In this document: positions 35,500 to 45,538 of the stretch, piece by piece
Position numbering within the stretch: the first letter of the stretch is position 1
How the letters are laid out: each line of letters starts with the position of its first letter
Assembly (NCBI GenBank): GCA_934746715.1
Contig: CAKVFI010000001.1
Coordinates: 248,001-312,000, forward strand
Source: an uncultured Clostridia bacterium
GTDB taxonomy: Bacteria; Bacillota; Clostridia; Christensenellales; UBA1242
Length of the DNA stretch: 64,000 nt
Direction of reading: 5' to 3'
Made by a program: the position numbers and the translations under genes
The notes under the pieces: model-generated
Seen by the model: the letters and a program-made list of their open reading frames with translations, nothing else
Told to the model about the DNA's origin: nothing
Database searches by the model: none

Positions 35500-35859
35500 T
35501 TACATTTCCATATCACTTTCACGTCTACGTTTGCGTTCTTTTCGCTCTTCTAGAAGTTTTGTGAGAATTTCATCAAATTCATTATCGTCCATATCTGCGA
35601 CAAATTCATCTTTGCGTTGTTCAAGGATTTCTTCTCGTTTTTTATCGTTTAAAAGCATTTGGTCTTCTTTAACTCTTTCGTTAAACTTATCAGTTGTCTG
35701 GCGGATATATTCGCTATCAACAGAGTTATAAACAGTGATTGTTGTTTTAACGTCATGGTGACCTAAAAGTTGTTGAATTACTTTTGGGTTCTCATTCATT
35801 TCAAAAAGCATATTTGAAAATGTGTGGCGGAGTCCATGAAAATGGATATTGTAATTAGT
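35500..35859 (-). pseudogene. C-terminal remnant of a tyrosine recombinase (integrase)
   Basis: The frame shows the catalytic box HGLRHTF followed by LGHHDVKTTITVYNSV, with the His, Arg, His and Tyr of phage/Tn916-type integrases. A TGA stop at 35862-35860 lies directly upstream and no N-terminal or core-binding domain is found in the next 550 bp. The gene is therefore 5'-truncated and the island is probably stranded. The C-terminal tail is long, acidic and basic. Confidence 0.85.
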
Positions 35860-35862
35860 TCA

Positions 35863-36390
35863 TATTTGTCCAATCCTCCTTTGATGATAATTTATCTGTC
35901 TACACTATTTTCTTGTCATAATGGCTTGATTTTGGCTTTATACCTCCTTTTTATAAATTTCTCACAACAAAAAAAGAAACCACAAAATTGATTTCTTAAT
36001 TGTTCGTCTTTCTAAAACGGCTGGAATGAAGTTTTGCAATCACGTCTATTAACCACGCCAGCGCTAAAAATTCTTTTCTTTATTAAATTTTCTTTTCTTA
36101 TCTAACAAGTAAAGAATAATTAAAAATTATATTTATAAATAATATGGGAGTGGGAAGTGGGTGACACTTTTTCTTTTTAGAAATGTTTGTTTTAGCAATT
36201 TACTTGTTAACAACACCAGCATATTTTTCTTTGTAAGAAAACTATAATGCCTTTCAAAAAAATTCTCCCTCTATAATGTTAACCACTCGTTTTCTAAAAT
36301 CGTTGCCCATTTTCTGCCACTTTTTGAAAAAATTTCTTTAAAAAATAAAAATTTTTTGTTAAAATTCACATTTTTCTATTGATGCAACAA
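35863..36390. other. Intergenic gap without a recognisable gene
   Basis: About 530 bp between the integrase stub and the HNH gene. It is AT-rich, with no frame that looks coding, and is presumably what remains after loss of the 5' part of the integrase gene and neighbouring element genes. Confidence 0.6.
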
Positions 36391-36425
36391 AAAAACACCC
36401 AATCAATTAAGATTGAGTGATTTTT
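36391..36425 (-). terminator. Terminator of the MORC/Z1 restriction operon
   Basis: CACTCAATC and GATTGGGTG pair around TTAATT; on the minus strand TTTTTTT follows. It overlaps the HNH stop codon. Confidence 0.8.
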
Positions 36426-37300
36426 ATTTGTATAATTCTAATAGTTGTGAAAATGAAATATTTATACCTGATTTTTTTAAAAGATCTTTCCTTTTCTTAT
36501 AAAGAATTAATAAATCTTTCTCTATATCTCTTCCATAGTGCAATTTATTGTGACAATTACTACATAAAGAAACTATATTATTTGACACATCTAGACTATA
36601 ATTAAAATTATCTTGGTAACATATTGGAATTAAATGATGTGGTTCTGTGTAATTTTTGTCAATTGATTTTCTCAAAAAAGTAACATGGTTTTTATCTATT
36701 TCACAACAATAATTTGCATTTGCTAATGCATGTAATGCTACTTTAGTATCTCTAACAAAATTACTAAAGTTTTTCTGTTTTTTATCTTTAACCTTCGGGC
36801 TTTGTTCATAATATTGATCAGCGTCATCGTTTGATAAATTTAAGTTTACGTTGCTAATATAAGTTTTATCATCTATAGATTCTTGTATGTTATTTCTATT
36901 AAACATATCATCATCAAAATTATATTGCAGATTATTTTCTTTTGTAAATCTACTACCAATTAATATTTCTTTTGATTGTTTTAAACCTGTCTGATAAAAA
37001 TATTGAATAGTATGATAAAATAATGATTTTAGAGCAATATTCAAGGCTTCTACACCAAATGTCATATTTATTTTCTCAAGAAAAAATTCTAGTATTTGAA
37101 AACTCATATTTCTACCATAGGGAACACCTGTTCTTAAATGTCTATAGTTATCAATATATGGCTAAGGATCCTGGACTATGGGTAGTTATTTTTTCTTTAA
37201 GAGTATTAATTGCCTCACTTCTCTTTATTTCTTTATTTAGCACCTTATTTCCGCATTCAATAATTATATTTAATTCATTTTCATTCAATAAATTTGACAT
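36424..37300 (-). pseudogene. HNH endonuclease gene with a frameshift
   Basis: The first 49 codons start at ATG 37300, which shares one base with the AIPR stop (TAATG), and end at TGA 37153-37151. The frame then resumes one base over as DNYRHLRTGVPYGRNMSFQ and runs to 36424. The C-terminal part has the HNH pattern EPHHLIP, then NIVSLCSNCHNKLHYG. The intact protein would be about 290 residues and presumably the DNA-cutting subunit. Either the gene is inactivated, the sequence has an error, or shifting occurs at ATATAT near 37155. Confidence 0.82.
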
Positions 37301-39387
37301 TACACAATAACTCCATTTTGGCTAAGTTTTGTTCTAATATCCCAAATTGCTTGAGCCTGTTTAGGTGTAGCCATTTTAATACCCTTACAATAATCTATAG
37401 CAAACCTTAATAATTCTTCTTCATGTAAAGATAATAGACTTTGGTTTATTCCTTTTTCCAATAAATTTGTCCAGTATTGCACACCTTTATTGTATATATC
37501 TACTTCAATGGATAATGACATATTAAATCTTTGTTCTTTTTTAGCCCTTACGTCTTCAACTTTTTTATCATTTGGATCTACGAGTGATGATATGGTTTGT
37601 TCTGACAATATAAAACTTTTAGCGATTAAATTATCCCAACATACCTTCTGTTTACAATAAGAACTTATATTAACTTGACTTCGATTAGGATCATTAATTG
37701 TATTAAATACTTGTCTTGCAATCAATTCAATATCTTTTACATATGCTTCAGGAATAGATTGTTTCTCCCATATATATTTATAATCTAAAACTTTTCTTTG
37801 TTCTTTGGCTAAATATACTAATTTTGCAAAAGTGTAAGTTACAAGCTGTGGCTTATATGCTTTGTTTTCTTTATACCATTCTAATTGAGATATGATCTTA
37901 TCAATTGTTTTATACAATATAGCTTTTGCTATTAAATCTTTATAAAAAACTTCATTATAATAACTATTGTCTTTCTCCCATAGTTTTTCCATATCTTCTT
38001 GGAATCTTGTCGCATTTACCTCTGACCCCCAAGATACATAATATGGCTTCATATCCGCACTATTAAGATATTTTGCCAAATCTGTTTTTGTAAATTTTTT
38101 ATCTTTTGGTCTAACACGTTGATATTCTTCACGCTTTGCTTTTGTCATTTTCATCATTGGTTGTTCATATTGACCTCTAGCACGTTCAAAAAACCATATT
38201 TCTTGATAAGTTTTCCCAAGAGCAGGTGGTGCATATATTTTTCTTGAAAAGTCTTCCATTCTTGTATAAAATGGATGATTTGAATTTAAATCCGCAGATG
38301 TTACTTTGTTTTGACTATTTGAATATTTTGATATATTTCTAATAAATTCAGCATCATTATTTTTTATTATGGTCAATTTCATCTGAACATAAATATGATC
38401 CAGTGCAGCCCCATCTTTAATACGTGCTGAAGCCAAAGACGCTGTTGTTTGACCTCCGTTTATAATTTGCAAATCATGAAACTTTACTATACAATTTCCA
38501 ATTCCTGGAATGTTTTTACATTCTACATTTTTCGCCGTTGTTGAAATGCCATTATTGTAAGTGAAAAATTTATTCCTTTCATTTAAAATAGTGCCTCTGA
38601 TTCCTTTATTTACACCCCCTTTTACATTTAAAAATGACCTAACATTTGATTCTAATAATCTTGCTCCATATTTATCATAAATATCGGCAAGAAATTTTCC
38701 TGGCACTACAGCCAGATATGCTTCATAATTTTCATCTTCTATTTCTGCTTTAATGCATGGGATTCCTTTTTCTCCAAAATCCAATACATTAATTTCAATA
38801 GGTTCTTTTTCAAAACCTTCAGCTCTTGTATTATAGATTCTTGTAATATCTATAATATCAAGTTCAACAACAAAAGATTTCCCCTCGTAAATATAATTTG
38901 GTAAGTTAATAGTTTTAACCCTTTCACTTATTTTATTGGTTGAAGCAATAAACAAATGTATTTTATTGATAGATGATATATTTCTTCTTATGTTTACGGC
39001 TAACTCTGTATATGGGGCAGATTCCTCGCTTCCATTAAAAAATCCTTTTAAAACATTTTCAAAGAAATTTAACATGTATTGACAATTTTTATTTATAAAT
39101 TCATTATTAATATTTTCGATTTCGTATTCATTAAAGTCAGAAATTAAACAGTTCAAAGTATTTGTAGGTAATTCCAAATACGCGGCATCAATTTTCATAC
39201 TTTTATATGCCTTATTACCATTTAACCATTGAAAATAACAATCATCTAATTGTGATACGACATTATAATCATTTATCATCATATCAATAACATCATTATT
39301 TAATTCATGAACAGGGTGTGTGTTATTATTTAAGGCAGCGGCTTTTATTTCATTGATGTAATATTCTCTAAATTCATTTATATCCAT
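37300..39387 (-). CDS. AIPR-family (abortive infection phage resistance) protein
   Basis: The 695-residue protein shows the AIPR core: FLNVKGGVNKGIRGTIL, then FFTYNNGIS and LQIINGGQTTASLA. AIPR proteins occur in abortive-infection and restriction loci; their activity is not settled. The start at 39387 follows AGGAG. It begins one base after the DUF4420 stop and its own stop overlaps the HNH start, so it is a core member of the operon. Confidence 0.85.
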   Translation of the reverse strand: MDINEFREYYINEIKAAALNNNTHPVHELNNDVIDMMINDYNVVSQLDDCYFQWLNGNKAYKSMKIDAAYLELPTNTLNCLISDFNEYEIENINNEFINKNCQYMLNFFENVLKGFFNGSEESAPYTELAVNIRRNISSINKIHLFIASTNKISERVKTINLPNYIYEGKSFVVELDIIDITRIYNTRAEGFEKEPIEINVLDFGEKGIPCIKAEIEDENYEAYLAVVPGKFLADIYDKYGARLLESNVRSFLNVKGGVNKGIRGTILNERNKFFTYNNGISTTAKNVECKNIPGIGNCIVKFHDLQIINGGQTTASLASARIKDGAALDHIYVQMKLTIIKNNDAEFIRNISKYSNSQNKVTSADLNSNHPFYTRMEDFSRKIYAPPALGKTYQEIWFFERARGQYEQPMMKMTKAKREEYQRVRPKDKKFTKTDLAKYLNSADMKPYYVSWGSEVNATRFQEDMEKLWEKDNSYYNEVFYKDLIAKAILYKTIDKIISQLEWYKENKAYKPQLVTYTFAKLVYLAKEQRKVLDYKYIWEKQSIPEAYVKDIELIARQVFNTINDPNRSQVNISSYCKQKVCWDNLIAKSFILSEQTISSLVDPNDKKVEDVRAKKEQRFNMSLSIEVDIYNKGVQYWTNLLEKGINQSLLSLHEEELLRFAIDYCKGIKMATPKQAQAIWDIRTKLSQNGVIV

Positions 39388-39388
39388 A

Positions 39389-40330
39389 CTAAATCTCCTT
39401 TTTAAAACTTTCAAGAGTATTTAGAATTAATTCGTAGGATACTTTACCTATTTGCTGATATTTAATATCTGACTCCAAAAGCCTTGGAAAATTATCATCG
39501 ACATTATAAATATTAAAGTTAAAAAATTTATATTTTTCAATATTAGAATTTTCATTAATATCAAATCCGTATTTTAATAATTTATCTACAAATTTTTCTT
39601 TTGATTCATTACTAGTTAGTTCAGACATTATTGATTTAAATAAATCATAGATATCAGAACAACCATCATTAAACATTTCTGACATTTTATCAATTTTAAT
39701 TACAACCAAATTCCCAGGAGTAGTGGAAGATAATTGTTCTATTGAAGAAATTTTTACTGTGTTTGATGTTGACAAAGTTGTTTTAACTTCATACCATGTG
39801 TTATTTATTGAAAAATCTTTACTATATCCATTAGGTCCAGCCCAAGAGTCTATCACATCTTCTAGATTATAAAATTTAAACAAAAAGTGTTTCATAAAAT
39901 ACAATTCACCAAACAATCCTTGATTTGATTCAGGAGACATTTTCCGTTTATTTTTAAACATTGACTTCCATGCATGATATCTGTTTTTTAAATGGAGTAA
40001 AGCTTTAGATTCGTCAAATTGTTCTGTAATAGAGTCTACTAAATCATTGCAAAAAGCATAAAAAACTTTATTTCCCATAGGATTTAACAGGTCAAAACAT
40101 GTCCAATAAACATTTTCACTTTCTTGCCCTAAGGAAACTTTTAATTCTTTAGTTGATTCCAATTTTAATGGCTCTATCGTTGACATAAACGATATCCTTA
40201 GGTGGTTTTCAGTTGTAATACCATAATATACCTTTAATGACGAGTTTACCAATATCTTTTTTTGTTTACCAAAAAAATCTTCTTGTAGGCTATTGAATTT
40301 TTCTTCAAAATCAATTTTCATAATCATCAT
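39389..40330 (-). CDS. PD-(D/E)XK motif protein, DUF4420 type
   Basis: The protein has about 313 residues. The stretch GLFGELYFMKHF, then DSWAGPNGYSKDFSI and WYEVKTT, supplies the Glu, Asp and ExK residues of a PD-(D/E)XK nuclease, and KISSIEQL follows as in DUF4420. It is the likely restriction endonuclease subunit. It overlaps the end of the Z1 gene by 20 bases, with GAGGAGG inside that gene; ATG 40330 has the best spacing, with ATGs a few codons either side as alternatives. Confidence 0.85.
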   Translation of the reverse strand: MMIMKIDFEEKFNSLQEDFFGKQKKILVNSSLKVYYGITTENHLRISFMSTIEPLKLESTKELKVSLGQESENVYWTCFDLLNPMGNKVFYAFCNDLVDSITEQFDESKALLHLKNRYHAWKSMFKNKRKMSPESNQGLFGELYFMKHFLFKFYNLEDVIDSWAGPNGYSKDFSINNTWYEVKTTLSTSNTVKISSIEQLSSTTPGNLVVIKIDKMSEMFNDGCSDIYDLFKSIMSELTSNESKEKFVDKLLKYGFDINENSNIEKYKFFNFNIYNVDDNFPRLLESDIKYQQIGKVSYELILNTLESFKKEI

Positions 40331-43052
40331 CTTCATCCTCCTCGAAAGATTTTGTTAATTCTTCAATTTTTCTTTTATTTGCTCTGAATTTAATTTTTAC
40401 TTCACCGGTTTTGCTTGGGAAACCAAGTCCAAAACCAAATAAAACTTTACCATCATATTTTGATAAAATATTTTGTTTTTCCTCATTATCATTATCACTA
40501 TTATTGTCTTCAATAAGTTGAACTGGATATATAACTAAAAGTGGATTTCTTCCAGATGCTTTAAGCCAATCTTCGGCAATTGGTGATCCTTTACTATTTT
40601 CTTTAACTTCTTTAATTTGATTTTCTGTTAGCCCACTATTGAAAATTCCTGGTTCTAGCAATCTGTTGTTAGATCCAGATATTCTTATATAATTTTCTTT
40701 TTCTCGCACTTCAAAACTACGTCTGGTGGCTGGAATTTCAATTGTATCTAGTTTGAATTTTAAATCCTTACTTGAACCGGTCGCAAAAACGATATCCCAT
40801 TTTAAAAAATCTTTACTATTTTCGATATAATCACATAGTGATTCTTTATCAAATTTTCTATTTTCCAATGGAAGATCAAGGTGCTTTAATAACTCTCCTA
40901 TATAACTTTTATCCACATCTTTATATAAGATTCTGTTATTCAATTTTTGTATAAAGATACCCTGATTTTTTAATTTGTTTATTAGTGTTAATATTGCCGT
41001 TTCATTATTATGATTCCTTGATACTTCTTTATACAATTTTGATGTGTCTATTGGTTTTGCTGAATAGTTTAGAGTCTTAATAATTTCTTGAGAAGATCCA
41101 TATTTATTTCTACTAGTTACAAGCATTGTGGTTTCAAGTAAATCTGGTGATTCCTTTATCATTAATCCAAAGTCACGTGGAGTTTTACCTTGAACATTCA
41201 TTTCTCTAAATTGAGATTTTAAATCTTCTGTAGCATCAATAACCGTGTTGAAATTTAACAAACTAATTTTTGACATATATATTCTACATAAATTCTCATA
41301 ACCAGGACGATAGCCAAACCAACGACACATTTGTAACATTGTATCATAAGCAGAGCCACTTCTACTAAAATAACTAACCATCAAACCTTCAAGGGTTAAA
41401 CCTCTTGATAACACAAATCCACCAATTGTTATAACTCTCGCACCTGTTTCCTCATAATCACTATAATTAAAACGTTCTTTTTCTTTAATTTTGTTATTTA
41501 TTATAACCACATTAAATTGGTTGATTTCATTATATAAAAGTTCTTGTATCTTGCTCCAATCATAAACATTTCTGAATTCAGCATAGTAATTATCATTTTT
41601 ATAAAGATTGTACAGTGCCAACATTTCATCATTTCTGATAAATTTTTCTAGAGGCATATAGCTCGTTTGTTCTAGAATAGTTTTAAGTTTTTCGACATAT
41701 TCGCTTACATAAAATTTTATACTATTTTGCATATCATTAAATCTTGATATATTTATCATCATCGTTCTGTGTTTTTTTATTTGCTTTCCACCTCTTAAAG
41801 ATCTTAGCACATTATTTATTAAAAAAACTTGTATTGCTTCCTTTAATGAGGCTGATAATCCATAATACGGATCATCTTTTTTATGATAAACATCTAAAAA
41901 ATTTGGTTCATTTTCATCAATTATTCTTATGAATTTATCTTTTGTCACGCCAAAAACTTTGTTTCCACCAAAATAATTATCAGGTGAATTAAGCTGTATA
42001 ATAAAATCACTAGGAAACAAATCAAGGTCAGTTGTTTCATCATCAGGAGTAATAAAAATATTCGCATATGGGGTTGCAGTATATCCAACATATGATGCAA
42101 TTGTAAAGTTGTTAAATATATCTCTGATTAAACCATTTATTATTGAAGGATCTTCACCGGATCTTTTTGTATTTACAGATGCATTATCAGCTTCGTCATC
42201 AATAATCAAAATACTTTTACCTTGAATATTGTTATGTCCAGGTTTTATCCATTCTTTTACATTTTCAAGTGTTTTTTTGTTTTTCTTAATAACTAAAATC
42301 TGTGGTTTATTGTAGTCTCCTCGCGTTGCATTAATAGCTGATTTGACTTTAGTGGAAAAATCGTAGTCTGTGTTTGTAAGAGGAATTGCATAATGATTTT
42401 TTCTTATTTCTTGCTCTCCAACTCCAACATACTCAATCAATTCACTTCCGATGCTGCTGCTTTTTGCTCCTATATATCCTTCATCTATTCTACTTTGCGT
42501 TTGTTTTCTTAAAGATTCTGTCATGCCGGCTAAAACCACTATAACACTATAACCATAATCGCTAGCCATATTAATCAATCCTAAATAATTGGCGGTTTTG
42601 CCTGACTGAACATCGCCAACAACTAATCCTTTTTTCTTTCTAGCTTTTATATCTGTTGAATTAAATGGATTTGCGCAATATGAAAGGATTTTTTCGCTAT
42701 TATACTCAATTTTATCTATGCTATCTTCAGCAAAATCGTTATGTCTTAAATAATTTTTGTATCTTTGAAAAAATTCATGTTTCTGATTTGGGTCAGATTT
42801 CATCTTGTAAAACCATTCAGGATCATTTTCAAAATCCACTAAAACATCTGGCAGATATGATTTGATAGAAACATTTTCTTCATATTGATCGACAATATTG
42901 TCAATAATATTTTGAGAAACTTTCTCTCCATTTAATAAAGTTTTAACGAGTGCTGTCGCAGAACTTATAAGTTCTGTATGTGTTAATGATTTTCCACGAG
43001 CCAATATTTTTAGCATTTCATATACTTTATCAATATCTTCTGAATTAATCAT
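40311..43052 (-). CDS. Z1-domain superfamily II helicase/ATPase
   Basis: The 913-residue protein has Walker A GDVQSGKT (146-153), Walker B IIDDEADNAS (about 285-295), and the Z1 domain with SRGLTLEGL and MLQMCRWFGYRPGYENLCRIYMS. Z1 ATPases are linked to MORC-like GHKL proteins and nucleases in restriction systems, where they probably move along or remodel DNA. Its start overlaps the GHKL stop by 8 bases. The C-terminus is strongly acidic (SFEEDEDDDYEN). Confidence 0.92.
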   Translation of the reverse strand: MINSEDIDKVYEMLKILARGKSLTHTELISSATALVKTLLNGEKVSQNIIDNIVDQYEENVSIKSYLPDVLVDFENDPEWFYKMKSDPNQKHEFFQRYKNYLRHNDFAEDSIDKIEYNSEKILSYCANPFNSTDIKARKKKGLVVGDVQSGKTANYLGLINMASDYGYSVIVVLAGMTESLRKQTQSRIDEGYIGAKSSSIGSELIEYVGVGEQEIRKNHYAIPLTNTDYDFSTKVKSAINATRGDYNKPQILVIKKNKKTLENVKEWIKPGHNNIQGKSILIIDDEADNASVNTKRSGEDPSIINGLIRDIFNNFTIASYVGYTATPYANIFITPDDETTDLDLFPSDFIIQLNSPDNYFGGNKVFGVTKDKFIRIIDENEPNFLDVYHKKDDPYYGLSASLKEAIQVFLINNVLRSLRGGKQIKKHRTMMINISRFNDMQNSIKFYVSEYVEKLKTILEQTSYMPLEKFIRNDEMLALYNLYKNDNYYAEFRNVYDWSKIQELLYNEINQFNVVIINNKIKEKERFNYSDYEETGARVITIGGFVLSRGLTLEGLMVSYFSRSGSAYDTMLQMCRWFGYRPGYENLCRIYMSKISLLNFNTVIDATEDLKSQFREMNVQGKTPRDFGLMIKESPDLLETTMLVTSRNKYGSSQEIIKTLNYSAKPIDTSKLYKEVSRNHNNETAILTLINKLKNQGIFIQKLNNRILYKDVDKSYIGELLKHLDLPLENRKFDKESLCDYIENSKDFLKWDIVFATGSSKDLKFKLDTIEIPATRRSFEVREKENYIRISGSNNRLLEPGIFNSGLTENQIKEVKENSKGSPIAEDWLKASGRNPLLVIYPVQLIEDNNSDNDNEEKQNILSKYDGKVLFGFGLGFPSKTGEVKIKFRANKRKIEELTKSFEEDEDDDYEN

Positions 43053-44502
43053 TTGAATTTAACCTCCTTAGTATTTCATCAACTCTATTAATGGCTTTTT
43101 TGTAAGCTTCCATATTTAACATAATTTGCAATTGTTCGTTTCTCGTATCCTTTGGCATAAATGACAATATATCTACAATTTGCTCAATTAAACGATCATT
43201 TTCAATTTCTTCATTATTGTTAATTATGTTAATGGAATCATATTTATCATTCATTATTCTGCCTTGGGGTAAATAGCATTCTATCTGTGACATAAAATCT
43301 TCTAATAATTTTTTTTCATGTTCGCCAATTTGCTCATATAAGGTATAAAACAACGGGTTAGTGCGATTTATTTCATACTTAACAACCCCATCTCTTAGAA
43401 TAATTCTATTCCAAACCGGAGATATTTCTCTCTGTTCTTTTGTCCCTTTATACCTATTTGTTTTTCTACTTCTATCAGTTGAGTCTTCAATGGCTGATCT
43501 TATTTGTTCCTTTATAAGGTCTGGAATTTTTGCTGAAGATTTTTTTACATCTAACATCCATATATAATCCAAAGAAGAAGGAATATCTACTTGCACTCTA
43601 GCGAGTTTATTCAATTCGCTTTTATACCCCATATGCAACCAGCTTCCCCAGATAATTAAGCGTTCGTTTCTATATATGTAAAAACCTTGATCATCATAAA
43701 TGCTCTTTGGATTTCCAAGGAGTGATTTTTCTTCATTTGATAAAATATTTGAATTTGGTAAGGTGTGGGGAATAACTTTAATCATTATGCCATTTATATT
43801 AATTAAGCTTTCTCTACCAGTTTGTGCTTTTTGCGAAGATGATAAAAAGGGATCTCTTTTTTCAATTCTCTTTCCGTTGAAATAAATTGAAACCTTATTA
43901 TAAAATCTATGGAATACCAATTCTACATGTTTTTTTGCATCTGCGACTAAATTTCTAAAGGAATCCTCAAAGTTGTTTGAATTGCTTTCTAACTTATCAA
44001 AATCTTTCCAAATTACTAATGTTCCATTATTATACTTTAATAATTCATTAAAGCATTGTTCATTCTTTACTTCGTCTTTTGATAATTCTATCAAATCCCA
44101 TTTATTATTTTTTTCTATCAAATCTAAATCATATGACATTGCATAGATATTATTCGATTGTTTTGTTATAACAATAAAATTTCTGCACTGAGATAAAGAC
44201 GCAGACTTTAATCCTAATCCAAATCTACCAAGGTCATCAGGCGAATCCTTTTTGTTAATTCTGTTAGATCCAAAGGTCATGGCATTAATTAATTCGTGAC
44301 GATTCATACCTGTTCCATTATCTAATATTGAAAAATATGGTTGATCATCCAATGGATCTGAATATATATCAATATTTGTAGCCTTTGCAGATATACTATT
44401 ATCAATGATATCAGCAACAGCAGTTGAAAAACTATATCCTATAGCTCTAATACCATTTATTAATGCTTTTGCAGGTGGTGCTAATTCCATAATTGTACCC
44501 AT
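43045..44502 (-). CDS. MORC/MutL-type GHKL ATPase
   Basis: The 485-residue protein has the GHKL boxes: AVADIIDNSISA (N box, about 28-39), DNGTGM (about 61-66) and GRFGLGLKSAS (about 92-102). An S5-like region and a helical tail follow. Prokaryotic MORC-like proteins are ATP-driven clamps in restriction-modification loci. The start at 44502 follows AAGGAG, and the preceding gene stops two bases earlier. It probably acts with the Z1 helicase and DUF4420 nuclease. Confidence 0.88.
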   Translation of the reverse strand: MGTIMELAPPAKALINGIRAIGYSFSTAVADIIDNSISAKATNIDIYSDPLDDQPYFSILDNGTGMNRHELINAMTFGSNRINKKDSPDDLGRFGLGLKSASLSQCRNFIVITKQSNNIYAMSYDLDLIEKNNKWDLIELSKDEVKNEQCFNELLKYNNGTLVIWKDFDKLESNSNNFEDSFRNLVADAKKHVELVFHRFYNKVSIYFNGKRIEKRDPFLSSSQKAQTGRESLININGIMIKVIPHTLPNSNILSNEEKSLLGNPKSIYDDQGFYIYRNERLIIWGSWLHMGYKSELNKLARVQVDIPSSLDYIWMLDVKKSSAKIPDLIKEQIRSAIEDSTDRSRKTNRYKGTKEQREISPVWNRIILRDGVVKYEINRTNPLFYTLYEQIGEHEKKLLEDFMSQIECYLPQGRIMNDKYDSINIINNNEEIENDRLIEQIVDILSFMPKDTRNEQLQIMLNMEAYKKAINRVDEILRRLNSND

Positions 44503-44503
44503 T

Positions 44504-45538
44504 TCATTCTCCTTCATCAGTAAATTTAATTGAATTAATTGTTTTGTTTAAAACATCCAATTCTTCTGTTGTATATTTTTTAATTTTACAATCATTAAGA
44601 ATATCTGTTATTAAGAATATATCACAATTTTTGCTAAATTTGTGGCAAAATACATTTCTTTTTATAGACATATTAAAATATTTTAACTTCGTTGCGGTGT
44701 TAGATATTATAGCATATTTAGTTAAACCATTTAATTTATATCTTATATCATATAATGAATATGGATATAATAATGCTATTTTTTCGATTTCATTTGCACC
44801 TATTTTTGTTAATTCTTTAGAAATAGTTTCAATAGCTTTTGCACGATTTTTGCAAACATATTCATAAAAATTTGATGTATTTACAGTTTCTCCAAATGTT
44901 CTCCTTAAAGGTATTATTTCCATATCATAATCTTCTGTTAATTCATTAAATACTAAATTAAATTTATTCCCAGTTCCTTTTTCATTTATAAAAACTTTAG
45001 AATAAGGTATTTTATTTTCACCTACAATAATCGCATTAAAATTTAAAATTTTTAAATTTGTATCATATTCGAAGTTTTTAACTATGAAAGCATAATCGTT
45101 TAAAGTATTTGATACTTGTTTCATAATTTCTTTATTATTAATTGAAAAATCAACATCTTCATATTTGAAATTAATTGGATAATGCACCTTTAATCTTCCA
45201 AATTGAGCTTTATCTGGATCAATTTCTTCTTTTACAAAAATACAAAATTGCTTTGATATGTTTATCTCAATTCCATTAACTGCAATTTTATCAAATACAA
45301 ATACATTTCTTATGGCGATTTTAGATTTTGAATTTTTTAACATTTCGTTAATCAATTCTGGTTTGTTCTGAAAATAGATTTCTTTATCTTTTATTGTGAG
45401 TAACTGTCCTAGTTCTTCATTATAAGAATTGCCCTGTTTTAGTGGGGTCGCTACTGTTGCTGTGTGCCCAGCTAAATTATCATTAAATATATTTAAATAC
45501 AATGACTTTGTGTCAATAGGTAATACAATTTTACTCAT
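44504..45538 (-). CDS. Unknown operon protein with a DUF3883-like C-terminus
   Basis: The 344-residue protein starts at ATG 45538, overlapping the methyltransferase stop by 8 bases, with GAGGAGG upstream. The first 240 residues are unrecognised. The last 100 (FYEYVCKNRAKAIETISKEL, YPYSLYDIRYKLNG, then CDIFLIT) follow the layout of DUF3883, a PD-(D/E)XK-like domain, but the expected ExK strand reads AIISNTATK, so the nuclease centre would be dead. It may be a specificity or bridging subunit. Confidence 0.5.
   Translation of the reverse strand: MSKIVLPIDTKSLYLNIFNDNLAGHTATVATPLKQGNSYNEELGQLLTIKDKEIYFQNKPELINEMLKNSKSKIAIRNVFVFDKIAVNGIEINISKQFCIFVKEEIDPDKAQFGRLKVHYPINFKYEDVDFSINNKEIMKQVSNTLNDYAFIVKNFEYDTNLKILNFNAIIVGENKIPYSKVFINEKGTGNKFNLVFNELTEDYDMEIIPLRRTFGETVNTSNFYEYVCKNRAKAIETISKELTKIGANEIEKIALLYPYSLYDIRYKLNGLTKYAIISNTATKLKYFNMSIKRNVFCHKFSKNCDIFLITDILNDCKIKKYTTEELDVLNKTINSIKFTDEGE

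Noticed and set aside
35863..36390. The missing N-terminal part of the integrase upstream of the stub
   Set aside because: No frame in this stretch on either strand gives a recombinase core-binding or arm-binding domain; a clean 5' loss is more likely than a single frameshift.
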